Part shown: piece after piece, positions 36,347-45,346 of the stretch | How the letters are laid out: each line of letters opens with the position of its first letter | Numbering within the stretch: position 1 is the first letter of the stretch | Assembly (NCBI RefSeq): GCF_024346755.1 | Contig: NZ_AP024861.1 | Coordinates: 3,038,001 to 3,102,000, forward strand | DNA length: 64,000 nucleotides | Source: Vibrio aerogenes | GTDB lineage: Bacteria; Pseudomonadota; Gammaproteobacteria; Enterobacterales; Vibrionaceae | Reading direction: 5' to 3' | Notes under the pieces: generated by a model | Told to the model about the DNA's origin: nothing | What the model saw: only the letters and a program-made list of their open reading frames with translations | The model's database searches: none | Made by a program: the position numbers and the translations under genes

Positions 36347-37762
36347 TTAACAAGGGATATCAATGCCTGCATCCCGCATTTTGGCTAATTTATAGCGCAA
36401 AGTACGGGGACTGATCCCCAGTCTTTCAGCCATTTCTTTACGACGGCCATTACATGCAATTAATGTTTCCATGATGATGGAAAACTCCTGATCTCTGAGT
36501 TCTCCCCCCAGATCAGAAGAATTTGACAATTTTCTGACATGATCCTGTCGAGTCTCAGTTTTGACATCGAGCCCCGGTATAGGTAAATCGTGATCTTCTT
36601 CAATGATCATCTGAAGTGTGCCGGCATCTTCCCAGTCAACCCCTTCAAGTAAAATATGATCTTCACTGATTTGACTATTTTCACTGAGTATCAAAGCACG
36701 CTGCACCACATTATCTAACTCCCGCACATTGCCGGGCCAGTTATATTGCAGCAACTTCTCAATGGCAGCTGATGAAATACCGGGCACAGCCTGCCCCAGC
36801 TTTTTACAGTGTCGCTCCACCAGGTGCTTCGCCAGCGGCTCAATATCTCCGGGGCGATCTTTTAAGGCGGGCCAACTGATAGGAAATACATTCAAACGGT
36901 AGTATAAATCCTCACGGAAATTTCCCTCCTGAACATATTGTTTTAAATCCCGGTTACTGGTTGCCAAAACCCTGACATCAAGCTGAATACTTTTACGACT
37001 TCCCAGCCTCTCGACTTCTCTTTCCTGCAAGACGCGTAACAGTTTTGCCTGGAGGTTCAGGTCCATTTCACTAATTTCATCAAGCAGAATGGTCCCCCCC
37101 TGCGCCTGCTCAAATTTTCCCGGACATGCCTGAACAGCACCAGTGAAAGCACCTTTTTCATAACCAAATAATGTCGCTTCCAGCATATTGTCCGGGATCG
37201 CAGCACAGTTGATCGCCACAAAAGGCCCATCTTTTCTCATCGATGCATTGTGAATATAGCGAGACATCACTTCTTTGCCTGAACCACTCGGCCCGAGAAC
37301 CATCACATTTGCATCGGTTTTTGCCACTTTATCTGCCAGAGCTAACAGTTTTAAACTCTTATCATCTGCAACAACGGCATCCCCGTTATCTTCTGACTGA
37401 ACAGGTGCATAACGGCTCACCATGTTGAGCAGCACTTCAGGTGCGAACGGCTTCGCCATATAGTCAATTGCACCTTCCTTCATCGCTGCCACAGCATCTT
37501 CAATATTTGCATAAGCTGTCATTAATAAGACAGGAAGGTTAGGCCAGTGCTGCTTGATATTCCGGAGTAAAGCCAACCCACCCATACCTGCCATTTGAAC
37601 GTCAGATACGACAATATCGATTGATTCCGTTTTCAGTTTAAGTAAGGCATCTTCGGCACAATCAGACTCAACCCATCCATAACCAGCTAAAGCCAGGGTA
37701 TCAACCAGTGCTTCTCTTAATCCTTCATCATCTTCAACAATTAATACTTTGCTCTGCGCCAT
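36347..37762 (-). CDS. flrC: Sigma-54-dependent flagellar response regulator FlrC
   Basis: FlrC activates class III flagellar genes with RpoN after phosphorylation by FlrB. The 471-residue protein has a receiver domain (1-115, phospho-Asp D54 in VVSDVQM), a AAA+ domain (about 140-370; Walker A GPSGSGKE, sigma-54 contact loop GAFTGA, Walker B GGTILLDEI) and a C-terminal Fis-type HTH (GRRKEMAERLGISPRTLRYKLAKM). It lies four bases after flrB. Confidence 0.97.
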   Translation of the reverse strand: MAQSKVLIVEDDEGLREALVDTLALAGYGWVESDCAEDALLKLKTESIDIVVSDVQMAGMGGLALLRNIKQHWPNLPVLLMTAYANIEDAVAAMKEGAIDYMAKPFAPEVLLNMVSRYAPVQSEDNGDAVVADDKSLKLLALADKVAKTDANVMVLGPSGSGKEVMSRYIHNASMRKDGPFVAINCAAIPDNMLEATLFGYEKGAFTGAVQACPGKFEQAQGGTILLDEISEMDLNLQAKLLRVLQEREVERLGSRKSIQLDVRVLATSNRDLKQYVQEGNFREDLYYRLNVFPISWPALKDRPGDIEPLAKHLVERHCKKLGQAVPGISSAAIEKLLQYNWPGNVRELDNVVQRALILSENSQISEDHILLEGVDWEDAGTLQMIIEEDHDLPIPGLDVKTETRQDHVRKLSNSSDLGGELRDQEFSIIMETLIACNGRRKEMAERLGISPRTLRYKLAKMRDAGIDIPC

Positions 37763-37766
37763 TTAT

Positions 37767-38822
37767 TTATTCTCCCGTCTCTGTAGTTGAGTGAGAAATT
37801 GTTCTTTCCAGGGGGATACAAATCGTAAAACAGGCGCCATCCCCTTCTTTGGAGATGAGTTCTAGCCTGCCATCGTGTGCCCGGCAAACCATCTGAACCA
37901 CCGCCAGGCCTAAGCCTGTTCCCTGAGAGCGTGTGGTAAAAAATGGCTCCATAATCTTATGCTGCATTTCTTTGGGAATACCGGGGCCATTGTCCTGAAC
38001 AGAAATTCTGAGTTCAGCGCTGACTGTGCGGCAAAATACATCGACCTGCGCGCCCTTACCTGCATTCTGGATTGCATTCATAACCAGATTGCTTAACGCT
38101 GAAGCAATTGCATTGGAGTTCCCGAGTACACAAGTCTCCGGAGACTCGACTTCCTGTCCGTAATCAATTTGATAACTCTGTATTGCGGCTTCAACCATCG
38201 GATAAAACTCATCCATCAGAGATGAGATTTGAAATGAGCTGACGACTTTGTTATCGCCACCTTTAGCGAATAACAACATGTCATTGACTTGCTTATCCAG
38301 ATCATGAAGCCTGTCCATCAGTTTAGTCTGAAATCTGCTCCGGGTCGTTGAAGGTAAATTAGGAGAAGCCAGATTGGAAGCATAAAGCATTGCACTGGAA
38401 AGTGGCGTGCGTACCTGATGTGCCAGTGAAGCAACCATTCGGCCCAAAGAGGACAATCGTTGTAAATCACTGACTCTGGACTGAAGTAAACGCGTCTCAG
38501 TTAAGTCTGTAATTAAAATCAGCTGACCGGTTGTTGATGCAGAGATCGCCAGGCGGACTCTGCATCCATTTCTTAATGAGACTTCATGGCCATCATCTTC
38601 CCGTGGCGCAAAAGCAGCCTGAATCACGGCGATCCATTTCTCTCCAACCAGCGGCACTTCCAGTAATCGTTGCGCTTCAGGGTTTGCTTCCCTGACAATA
38701 CCTTGCGTATCAAGCAAAATCACACCTGCAGGCATGACATCAATCACCTGCTTATATCGCTCAACCTGATCTTCAATAGAGTCGAGATGAGAAAGTTGCG
38801 CCTGAACCGGGGAACCCTGCAT
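37767..38822 (-). CDS. flrB: Flagellar sensor histidine kinase FlrB
   Basis: FlrB is a soluble histidine kinase that phosphorylates FlrC. The 351-residue protein has a PAS-like domain (about 25-110, VMPAGVILLDTQGIVREANPEA), the dimerisation helix with phospho-His H135 in SLAHQVRTPL, and the ATPase domain with N-box VMNAIQNAGKG, DNGPGIP and TGLGLAV. There is no membrane segment, so sensing is cytoplasmic. A sigma-54 promoter inside the flrA terminator hairpin lies about 40 bases upstream. Confidence 0.96.
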   Translation of the reverse strand: MQGSPVQAQLSHLDSIEDQVERYKQVIDVMPAGVILLDTQGIVREANPEAQRLLEVPLVGEKWIAVIQAAFAPREDDGHEVSLRNGCRVRLAISASTTGQLILITDLTETRLLQSRVSDLQRLSSLGRMVASLAHQVRTPLSSAMLYASNLASPNLPSTTRSRFQTKLMDRLHDLDKQVNDMLLFAKGGDNKVVSSFQISSLMDEFYPMVEAAIQSYQIDYGQEVESPETCVLGNSNAIASALSNLVMNAIQNAGKGAQVDVFCRTVSAELRISVQDNGPGIPKEMQHKIMEPFFTTRSQGTGLGLAVVQMVCRAHDGRLELISKEGDGACFTICIPLERTISHSTTETGE

Positions 38823-38849
38823 ATTAATTTTTCTGTTAAATAAAAAAGA

Positions 38850-38887
38850 TTAAAGGTCTGAAAGCAAAAAGCATTCCAGACCTTTAA
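38850..38887 (-). terminator. flrA terminator hairpin containing the flrBC sigma-54 promoter
   Basis: On the minus strand TTAAAGGTCTG (38887-38877) and CAGACCTTTAA (38860-38850) form a perfect 11-bp stem with a 16-base loop, followed by TCTTTTTTATTT, a good Rho-independent terminator for flrA. The loop and adjacent stem base carry TGGAATGCTTTTTGCT (38878-38863), a -24/-12 element with GG-N10-GC that would drive flrBC. Confidence 0.75.
38863..38878 (-). promoter_or_regulatory. Sigma-54 promoter of flrBC
   Basis: TGGAATGCTTTTTGCT on the minus strand keeps the invariant GG and GC with 10-base spacing and TTGC at -12. It is 41 bases before the flrB ATG. FlrA with RpoN is known to activate flrBC in V. 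cholerae. Confidence 0.72.
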
Positions 38888-38961
38888 TATCTTTAAAATC
38901 AACAGCTTATGTATTTGGCATTCAATATATGACAATATATTGACTCGGCTTTAATAATAAT

Positions 38962-40428
38962 CTAACGATTCATATTATACTTTTTCATCTTTTCAACCAG
39001 TGTCGTGCGACGCATACCCAGCATGTCAGCAGCCCGTGCAACAACACCATCCTGAGCGTCAAGAGCCTGATGAATTAAACTGACTTCCAGATCGGCTAAC
39101 ACTTCCTTCAGATTGATGCCCTCAGGCGGTAAAGCATCTGGTGCATGCATGTTTCCGCCAATATTCTGCTCCATATCATTTAAGCTGAAATCTTCAGCAA
39201 AAATACTCGCAAATACATCTCTTTCCTGCTCTTCCATCGTACCCTGATGGATGATGTTTTGGTTTGCCTGGAATTCAGGTACATCACCGTAACGATATTT
39301 TGCAGGTAAATGATTCACATCCACCAAACTGTCAGGATACAGGATTGTCATCCTTTCAACTAAATTGGCAAGCTCCCTGACATTTCCGGGCCACTCATGC
39401 TCCATCAGAGACTGAATCGCACGGGGAGTAAAATGAACGGTAGTACCACAATCCGTTTCTGTTCGGTTCAGTAATTCCTGTAAGAGCAAGGGAACATCTT
39501 CTTTACGGTGTTTTAATGCCGGCATCTCAATCGGGAAAACATTCAACCGATAATACAGGTCTTCCCGAAAAGCTTCCTGAGCAATCATCGACTCCAGATT
39601 CCGGTGAGTCGCTGCAATCACTCTCACATTCACCTTAATCGTGGTATTTCCCCCGACGCGTTCAAAACAACGTTCCTGCAGAACACGTAGTAACTTTACC
39701 TGCATAGCCATTGGCATATCACCAATTTCATCCAGAAATAAAGTGCCACCTTCCGCCAGTTCGAAACGACCTTTTCGTGAGGTTAATGCCCCGGTAAATG
39801 CCCCTTTTTCATGGCCAAATAATTCACTCTCCAGTAAGTCGCCCGGTATCGCACCACAATTAATCGGGACAAAGGGACCTTTGTTTCTGGATGAATGAGA
39901 ATGGATATTTCTTGCAACAACTTCCTTCCCGGTTCCTGACTCACCGAGAATCAACACATTGGCATCAGTCCGGGCAACCTGCTCAATTAAATGCCGAACT
40001 TCTCGAATCCCGAAACTCTTTCCGACTAAACTCTGGAACAACTTACTTTTGTTATCCGATGCCTGTTTTCGTCGTCCGCCAAAGTCCTTACAGTGCCGCA
40101 AAGCTTCTGAGAGCTGTGGATAATTTAACGGAAGTGCCAAATCCCCCAAATACGCTGCAAACTTATCCAGTGCATAGGGTTGTTTGTCCAGTTTTAACAG
40201 AGGGATATGATTTGCTTCCTGCAAATGATGTTCAATTGTAGGAGAAAGCTGCTTGTCTTTGAATGAACCCAGTATACAACCGGCCCATAAAACGGACCAA
40301 TCTATCCGCTCACTTTGGGATGAAGCAACGATTTCACAAGACTCGCCAACAAATTCCATAATCGTACTGATATGTTGACGAATTGCAGGATCATCCTCAA
40401 TCACGAGCAGTTTCGCTAAACCTTGCAT
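38962..40428 (-). CDS. flrA: Flagellar master regulator FlrA (FleQ family)
   Basis: FlrA is the sigma-54 activator at the top of the polar flagellar hierarchy; in V. cholerae c-di-GMP binding inhibits it. The 488-residue protein has a FleQ-type receiver-like domain (1-115) in which the usual phospho-acceptor Asp is absent (the strand reads WAGCILGSF), a AAA+ domain with GESGTGKE (162-169), EKGAFTGA and GGTLFLDEI, and a C-terminal Fis-type HTH (DGVVARAADMLGMRRTTLVEKM). It has a separate transcription unit upstream of flrBC. Confidence 0.97.
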   Translation of the reverse strand: MQGLAKLLVIEDDPAIRQHISTIMEFVGESCEIVASSQSERIDWSVLWAGCILGSFKDKQLSPTIEHHLQEANHIPLLKLDKQPYALDKFAAYLGDLALPLNYPQLSEALRHCKDFGGRRKQASDNKSKLFQSLVGKSFGIREVRHLIEQVARTDANVLILGESGTGKEVVARNIHSHSSRNKGPFVPINCGAIPGDLLESELFGHEKGAFTGALTSRKGRFELAEGGTLFLDEIGDMPMAMQVKLLRVLQERCFERVGGNTTIKVNVRVIAATHRNLESMIAQEAFREDLYYRLNVFPIEMPALKHRKEDVPLLLQELLNRTETDCGTTVHFTPRAIQSLMEHEWPGNVRELANLVERMTILYPDSLVDVNHLPAKYRYGDVPEFQANQNIIHQGTMEEQERDVFASIFAEDFSLNDMEQNIGGNMHAPDALPPEGINLKEVLADLEVSLIHQALDAQDGVVARAADMLGMRRTTLVEKMKKYNMNR

Positions 40429-40529
40429 AGGTAAGTCTATTTGCCTTTATTCAAACAATTGCTGTTAATGTTTTGTTCTATTTCATCTGATACTGAATTA
40501 ACAATAGACAAAATTTTGACTACAGCAAC

Positions 40530-40563
40530 AAAAAAGCCACTTATTTTGTAGCATTAGTGGCTT
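40530..40563 (-). terminator. Rho-independent terminator after fliS
   Basis: On the minus strand AAGCCACT (40563-40556) pairs with AGTGGCTT (40541-40534) and runs into TTTTTT (40535-40530). It closes the flaG-fliD-flaI-fliS unit before flrA. Confidence 0.85.
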
Positions 40564-40640
40564 CTATTCTATTGAATTATAAAAATATGGCAATACAGAG
40601 TTCAAACTCAGTATGTGAGGAGTGACATCTGCCAAAAAAC

Positions 40641-41051
40641 TCACATACCAATATCAGCAGCGGTTAAATGATGATATTCTGAAGGAATTTGATCCCACGC
40701 GGATTTTATTTCACGAATAATATCAATAACATCATCTAAAGGTTGGGGATCATTTTTATGATTCGCCGTCGTAATTTGCGAGATCATAAACTCATAAAGC
40801 TGATCTAAATTTTTTGCGACATCACCACCATCTTCCATAGACAGGCAGCCACGCAAACTAATAATAATATCAAGAGCCTTACCCAGACGCTCACCTTTCA
40901 CAGGTATATTTCCCTGTATCATTGCGGCCTTTCCCTGAATCAGGCGCTCAATTGCACCGGCCATTAACATTTGTACTATCTTATGCGGTGAGGCCGCACT
41001 GAGCTGGCTATCCACTGATACTTTCTTATAAGCCTGTAAAGAACCACGCAT
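40641..41051 (-). CDS. fliS: Flagellar export chaperone FliS
   Basis: FliS binds the disordered C-terminus of flagellin and prevents premature polymerisation. The 136-residue helical protein has the family motifs MRGSLQAYKKVSVDSQLSAASPHKIVQMLMAGAIERL at the N-terminus and GNIPVKGERLGKALDII. Length matches FliS (about 130). It is 12 bases downstream of flaI, and the partner flagellins and FliD are encoded just upstream. Confidence 0.97.
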   Translation of the reverse strand: MRGSLQAYKKVSVDSQLSAASPHKIVQMLMAGAIERLIQGKAAMIQGNIPVKGERLGKALDIIISLRGCLSMEDGGDVAKNLDQLYEFMISQITTANHKNDPQPLDDVIDIIREIKSAWDQIPSEYHHLTAADIGM

Positions 41052-41063
41052 AGTCTTCCTCTT

Positions 41064-41369
41064 TTATAAAAACTTCTTGTAATGTTGAACAGATTTGTTT
41101 CCGTAACGATATTTTTGTAAAGATTTACCAATACCGGCGGTTTTCAACTGCATCTCTTCAACAAGCTGCTGAGTACGCTTAATCGCGTCCTGCCATTGTT
41201 CAGAGCCTGAGAACTGTTCATTTTCTGACACTTCATAAATCAGTTCTTGCAATAACTGATCCCTTTTATCGACCAATTGATGAACTTCTTCAGCATTGAT
41301 GTCTTCGGCTGCCAGATACTGCTCTATTTTGCGATCTATATCACTTAAAAGAGCCAATTTGTCTTCCAT
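41064..41369 (-). CDS. flaI: Flagellar protein FlaI (FliT-like)
   Basis: A 101-residue charged helical protein at the position of FliT in enterics, called FlaI in Vibrio, between fliD and fliS. FliT-type proteins are chaperones of the cap protein FliD, so this role is likely here. The ATG at 41369 (MEDKLALLSDID) lies one base after the fliD stop (TGATATG), giving tight coupling. An overlapping upstream start is possible but adds residues coded within fliD. Confidence 0.85.
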   Translation of the reverse strand: MEDKLALLSDIDRKIEQYLAAEDINAEEVHQLVDKRDQLLQELIYEVSENEQFSGSEQWQDAIKRTQQLVEEMQLKTAGIGKSLQKYRYGNKSVQHYKKFL

Positions 41370-41370
41370 A

Positions 41371-43380
41371 TCACTGGCCCTGGCCCAACGCATTCATCAT
41401 GCCGGAAAGCTGACTTTGCATTTTACTGGTTGCATCTTTCATTGCTGAAAACTTGTTATGCGTTCGTTGCTCAAGAGCATCCATTCGTCTGTCTAATGTG
41501 TCCTGTTCATCATCCAGACGATAGTTTTGATCACGCAGACTATTTTCTCTGGAACGAATAGAACCCGTTACACCGGTCATCGATTGGATCGCATCTTCAA
41601 CTTGTTTAGCAAACCCTTTTCTTCCGCCAAAGAACTCACCAAGTTTATCAAAATTATTATTTAACTGCTTGTTTAGCATATCATGATTAATCTCCAACGT
41701 CCCCTGACGGGTCGTGGTGATACCAAACTCAGTTAAAGTTTTCAGGTTTTCCGGAGCCTGTTCAACAGGTGAAGAGAATACCCGTTTCAACCGGGAGTCA
41801 GCACTTCTGACAATACTGTCGCCGGCTAAAGGTCCTTTCTCTCCGGTTTGAGGATTAGCAACCGAAAGTTGCCGTGATGTCTGATAGAACTGATTATATG
41901 CAGAAACAAACTTCTCAATATTTTCTCTGACAGAGTTACGATCATACTCAACATCAATTTCTGCCGCTTTTTGCTTAGGATCCGACTCACCTTTCAGCGT
42001 CAGGTCAACACCTTCGATCGCATTTTCAATAATGTTATTATGGCTTGCCAGCTTTGCAACACCATCAAGGATCACTTCTGCGTCCTGAGCCGACTGTACC
42101 TCAGTCATCCCCTGATAAGCATCGAAAGAATTCTGTGCTTCTTTAAGTTGGGACTGAACATTTTCTACTTTTTCCACATAAGCCTTTTCTTCAGGCGATA
42201 ACTTTGAACGCTCCAGCTGTTTTGCTTCTTCTGGCGTCATCTCACCACTTTTTACCGCCTGTTCAATTTCCTGCTGCTCTCTGGCAAGTTTTTCTTTAAG
42301 CTCAGCGGCAGCCTCTTTAGGGGTAACATAAGAGTCAAGTAATGTACCGGAAGCAGTATTGTTCCATCCGGGAACATCCCCGGCTTTCTCCAGCTCACTG
42401 TCACTCAGTGGTGGCTCGCCTTCACTATATGAATCAAGCAAAGTTCCCGAAGCTGTTTCAGTCCAGCCCGGAATACGATCTTCTGGTTTGATATATGCCT
42501 GAGCCGATTCCCCTGCAGTGGCCGCAGCTTTCACTGCACTATCAGAAAGATCGGTCCCAGCCTTTTGCATTTCAGCTGGATCTTGTGCGGTTTTTGCGGC
42601 TTCTTTAATTTCCTGAGCAACTGATTCATCGACGGCTCTGGCTGCCGTTTCCAGCTTATCGGCAACTTTTGCCGCAACTTTCTGCTGTTCAGGAGTGAGC
42701 GGATGGATCAATTGCTGGGCTTGCGAACGGGCATTTTCAAGGTCTTTCACCCGTTGCTCTAAAGTCTTATATTCGAGCCTTTTCAGGGCATTATCAGCCG
42801 TGGTTCCTTCAGCACTGATAGATAATTTATTTTCCTTACCGGACTGATTAGAGGCAATAATCAGCCGGGGGCCATTCACATCATTAATGACAGATGCACG
42901 GATTCCCGGATTGCCTTTTGCATGATTAATTTGATTAACGACATCTTTTAATTTGGATTGATTCCGGATATCAACAGAAAATGTTTTCTCACCCTGAGAA
43001 ATATTCAACTTACCCGGACCAAACTTTGTGTCTTCAGGAATCACGCCTGAAGCTAACTTATGGCTTTGTGCCAGTTGCAAGACATCAACAGCATATCGCC
43101 CGGCAATAGCATCGGTTGTCGCCTTCGCAGAGACGACCTCTTCATCGGTTGAACTGGCAGTCCTGAGAGCAAAAGCTTTGTCCTGACGAAAACCTGCCAT
43201 CAGGTTTTTCATTGTATCCAAAGACTCTCTGAGCCTGCCATAGGCACTAATGCTGGCTTCATTTTGCGTTCGCTGGTTGTCAATACGTTGCTGTTTCGGC
43301 AAACGTTCTGCATCAACAACTTTGCTAACAATGGAGTTTACGTCCATGCCAGCGTTCATCCCTATGGGGCCCAGAGCCAT
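41371..43380 (-). CDS. fliD: Flagellar filament cap protein FliD
   Basis: FliD caps the filament and helps flagellin polymerise; it may also bind mucus or surfaces. The 669-residue protein has the conserved N-terminal VDSERLPKQQRIDNQRTQNEASI-like coil (read here as VDAERLPKQQRIDNQ), FliD_N strands, a variable central region (about 210-420, rich in A/E/K/P) and a C-terminal coil with VTGSIRSRENSLRDQN. The central part holds two copies of a GWxxTASGTLLDSY motif about 40 residues apart, a Vibrio FliD feature. GAGGTGA precedes the ATG. Confidence 0.95.
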   Translation of the reverse strand: MALGPIGMNAGMDVNSIVSKVVDAERLPKQQRIDNQRTQNEASISAYGRLRESLDTMKNLMAGFRQDKAFALRTASSTDEEVVSAKATTDAIAGRYAVDVLQLAQSHKLASGVIPEDTKFGPGKLNISQGEKTFSVDIRNQSKLKDVVNQINHAKGNPGIRASVINDVNGPRLIIASNQSGKENKLSISAEGTTADNALKRLEYKTLEQRVKDLENARSQAQQLIHPLTPEQQKVAAKVADKLETAARAVDESVAQEIKEAAKTAQDPAEMQKAGTDLSDSAVKAAATAGESAQAYIKPEDRIPGWTETASGTLLDSYSEGEPPLSDSELEKAGDVPGWNNTASGTLLDSYVTPKEAAAELKEKLAREQQEIEQAVKSGEMTPEEAKQLERSKLSPEEKAYVEKVENVQSQLKEAQNSFDAYQGMTEVQSAQDAEVILDGVAKLASHNNIIENAIEGVDLTLKGESDPKQKAAEIDVEYDRNSVRENIEKFVSAYNQFYQTSRQLSVANPQTGEKGPLAGDSIVRSADSRLKRVFSSPVEQAPENLKTLTEFGITTTRQGTLEINHDMLNKQLNNNFDKLGEFFGGRKGFAKQVEDAIQSMTGVTGSIRSRENSLRDQNYRLDDEQDTLDRRMDALEQRTHNKFSAMKDATSKMQSQLSGMMNALGQGQ

Positions 43381-43406
43381 TTTATCACCTCAAAAAATCG
43401 TCACAA

Positions 43407-43844
43407 CTACACCTTCGTTATCAGCAAACCTGAGCGATGATCCTGCTCTCTGGCCAAGCGTCGCAAGACCTTGAGCATTTCTTCTTCAGGAATTTGCCGG
43501 ATAATATCACCGGTTTCTGCTTCATAAACGGTCACAACATCCCGGCCAGATTCCTGATCAATGCGAAACGATAAGCCTTTGTTGATTGAAGATACAAATT
43601 CATGCATCCGCTCAAGCATTTTCGCTCGTCGTTCTTCATTGACGTGTTCTCGCTCCTGGGCCATTTTCATGGCCTTTTCTACTGACTCCGATTGCATCTC
43701 TTTGCTCTGTTCAGCAACCCTATCTATCTGATTGCTTTCTTTTTGAACAAAGGAAGCCTTTGCCTGTTCATTTTCTGAAGCAAATTTGGTGCCACTCTGT
43801 GAGCCATAAGGCTGGATGTTCGATGTATAGGATGATATTTCCAT
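43407..43844 (-). CDS. flaG: Flagellar protein FlaG
   Basis: FlaG is a small protein of unclear role that affects filament length in several polar flagellates. The 145-residue product has a disordered Ser/Gln/Glu-rich N-terminus and the conserved C-terminal FlaG domain NKGLSFRIDQESGRDVVTVYEAETGDIIRQIPEEEMLKVL. GGGAG precedes the ATG. It lies between a flagellin gene and fliD, and probably starts the flaG-fliD-flaI-fliS unit. A long hairpin stands just upstream. Confidence 0.92.
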   Translation of the reverse strand: MEISSYTSNIQPYGSQSGTKFASENEQAKASFVQKESNQIDRVAEQSKEMQSESVEKAMKMAQEREHVNEERRAKMLERMHEFVSSINKGLSFRIDQESGRDVVTVYEAETGDIIRQIPEEEMLKVLRRLAREQDHRSGLLITKV

Positions 43845-43872
43845 AACAATCTCCCTCCGACCTTGTCGGGTT

Positions 43873-43914
43873 AAGTCACGGGTTCCTATTTATTCAATAG
43901 TCCCCCAGTGACTT
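43873..43914 (-). other. Long inverted repeat between flagellin and flaG
   Basis: AAGTCAC(GGG) at 43873-43882 and (CCC)A-GTGACTT ending at 43914 form an interrupted stem overlapping the end of the flagellin gene. No T run follows, so it may protect the abundant flagellin mRNA or limit read-through rather than terminate. Confidence 0.45.
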
Positions 43915-45043
43915 ACCCCAACAGGCTAAGTGCAGCAGCGGGTGACTGCTTCGCCTGAGCCAATACCGACATACTTGCTTGCTGAAGTATCTGAGACCTG
44001 GTCATATTCGTCGTCTCTTTCGCATAGTCGGTATCTTTAATCCGGCTCCGGGAAGCGTTCACATTTTCATCAATATTATCCAGATTGCTTATCGCATGAC
44101 CAAACCGGTTCTGGAATGCCCCCAAAGATGCCCGTTCACTATCTACAGCCTTCAAAGCACTATCGATGATGGAGATTGCCTGCTGAGAACCACCGACAGT
44201 CGATACATCAACATCCTGAACAGTCACATCTTTCCTGCTGCTGAAATCAAATTCAGAACCGAGATCACCGCCAATATCAATGTCACCAACAACACTGCCT
44301 GATGAGGCGAAAAGTTGTAATTTTCCACCTTCAGCAACGGAAGCACTGATATCTTCGTTTTGACCATTGATGTAAGTCGCAACTTCCTCTAAATCATCAC
44401 CGGCCTTGGCATTAATCGTAACTTCCTTCTCTTCACCCCGGTCATTGGTATAATTCAGAGTCAGTTCCCTCGCGTCAGTGACACGCCAGTCTGGTGTTTT
44501 GCCTTCGTCAGCGATATAAGTCTGTCCTCCCATCGCAGCAGTATCAGAACGCATACTCCCTAAAGAAAGAATCACCGCTTCACCGGAATCAGCACCAATC
44601 TGAAATGACTTACTGCCAAATGTCCCGTTTAATAATTTGTTTCCACCAAATGAAGTTGATTCAGCAATCCGGTTCAGCTCATCATTTAATGATGAAACTT
44701 CCTGCTGAATTGCCTGACGATCAGATTTTGAGTTTGAACCATTGGAAGACTGAAGTGACAGATCCCGCATTCTCTGAAGGATTGATGTTGTTTCATTCAT
44801 CGCCCCTTCTGCGGTTTGCGCAATAGATATACCATCGTTTGCGTTTCTTACCGCCATATTTAAGCCGCGACTTTGCACACTTAAACGGTTAGAAATCTGC
44901 AAACCAGCAGCATCATCTTTTGCACTGTTGATTTGGTATCCCGATGACAGTCGCTCCATTGACTTCTGAGCGCCGTCGGCAGCACTGTTTAGATAGCGCT
45001 GCGCAGTCATCGCCGACACGTTCGTGTTAACGTTAATTGCCAT
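43913..45043 (-). CDS. flaB: Polar flagellin (FlaB-like)
   Basis: A 376-residue flagellin that builds the filament. It has the conserved N-terminal D0/D1 [21 protein letters not shown]...[24 protein letters not shown] and the C-terminal [44 protein letters not shown], with a central D2-like variable region (about 170-290). It is nearest to flaG, the position of flaB in V. cholerae; the exact symbol follows position. AAAAGGAG lies before the ATG and a sigma-28-like promoter at 45124-45150. Confidence 0.93.
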   Translation of the reverse strand: MAINVNTNVSAMTAQRYLNSAADGAQKSMERLSSGYQINSAKDDAAGLQISNRLSVQSRGLNMAVRNANDGISIAQTAEGAMNETTSILQRMRDLSLQSSNGSNSKSDRQAIQQEVSSLNDELNRIAESTSFGGNKLLNGTFGSKSFQIGADSGEAVILSLGSMRSDTAAMGGQTYIADEGKTPDWRVTDARELTLNYTNDRGEEKEVTINAKAGDDLEEVATYINGQNEDISASVAEGGKLQLFASSGSVVGDIDIGGDLGSEFDFSSRKDVTVQDVDVSTVGGSQQAISIIDSALKAVDSERASLGAFQNRFGHAISNLDNIDENVNASRSRIKDTDYAKETTNMTRSQILQQASMSVLAQAKQSPAAALSLLG

Positions 45044-45123
45044 ATTGATCTCCTTTTACGGACATGTGATGTACTTCAGTGTCTCTCACCTCACTTCCAT
45101 ACATCCTATTTCTCTCGTTTCCT

Positions 45124-45150
45124 TTAACGGCGATTATTTCACTTCCTTTA
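45124..45150 (-). promoter_or_regulatory. Sigma-28 (FliA) promoter of the flagellin at 43913-45043
   Basis: On the minus strand TAAAG (45150-45146), 14 bases, then GCCGTTAA (45131-45124) match the flagellar sigma-28 consensus TAAAG-N14/15-GCCGATAA. About 80 bases precede the ATG. Confidence 0.75.
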
Positions 45151-45293
45151 GAAAAAATTGATCTTTTTTTGTACAATTTTTTCAGGTTACACCTATAGAA
45201 AAAATAGAATAGAAACCCAAGAAAGCAAAGAATGATAAAAAATCAATGAGATAGATAATGTTCACAAAGGAGATAACAACAGATCAGAAGCAT

Positions 45294-45318
45294 AAAAAAA
45301 CCGGCTTAAATAAGCCGG
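45294..45318 (-). terminator. Rho-independent terminator of the middle flagellin gene
   Basis: On the minus strand CCGGCTTA (45318-45311) and TAAGCCGG (45308-45301) form a perfect stem with a 2-base loop, then TTTTTTT (45300-45294). It lies 28 bases after the stop codon. Confidence 0.9.
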
Positions 45319-45346
45319 CTTTTTAATTTTTTAGTAGGATAGCTGA

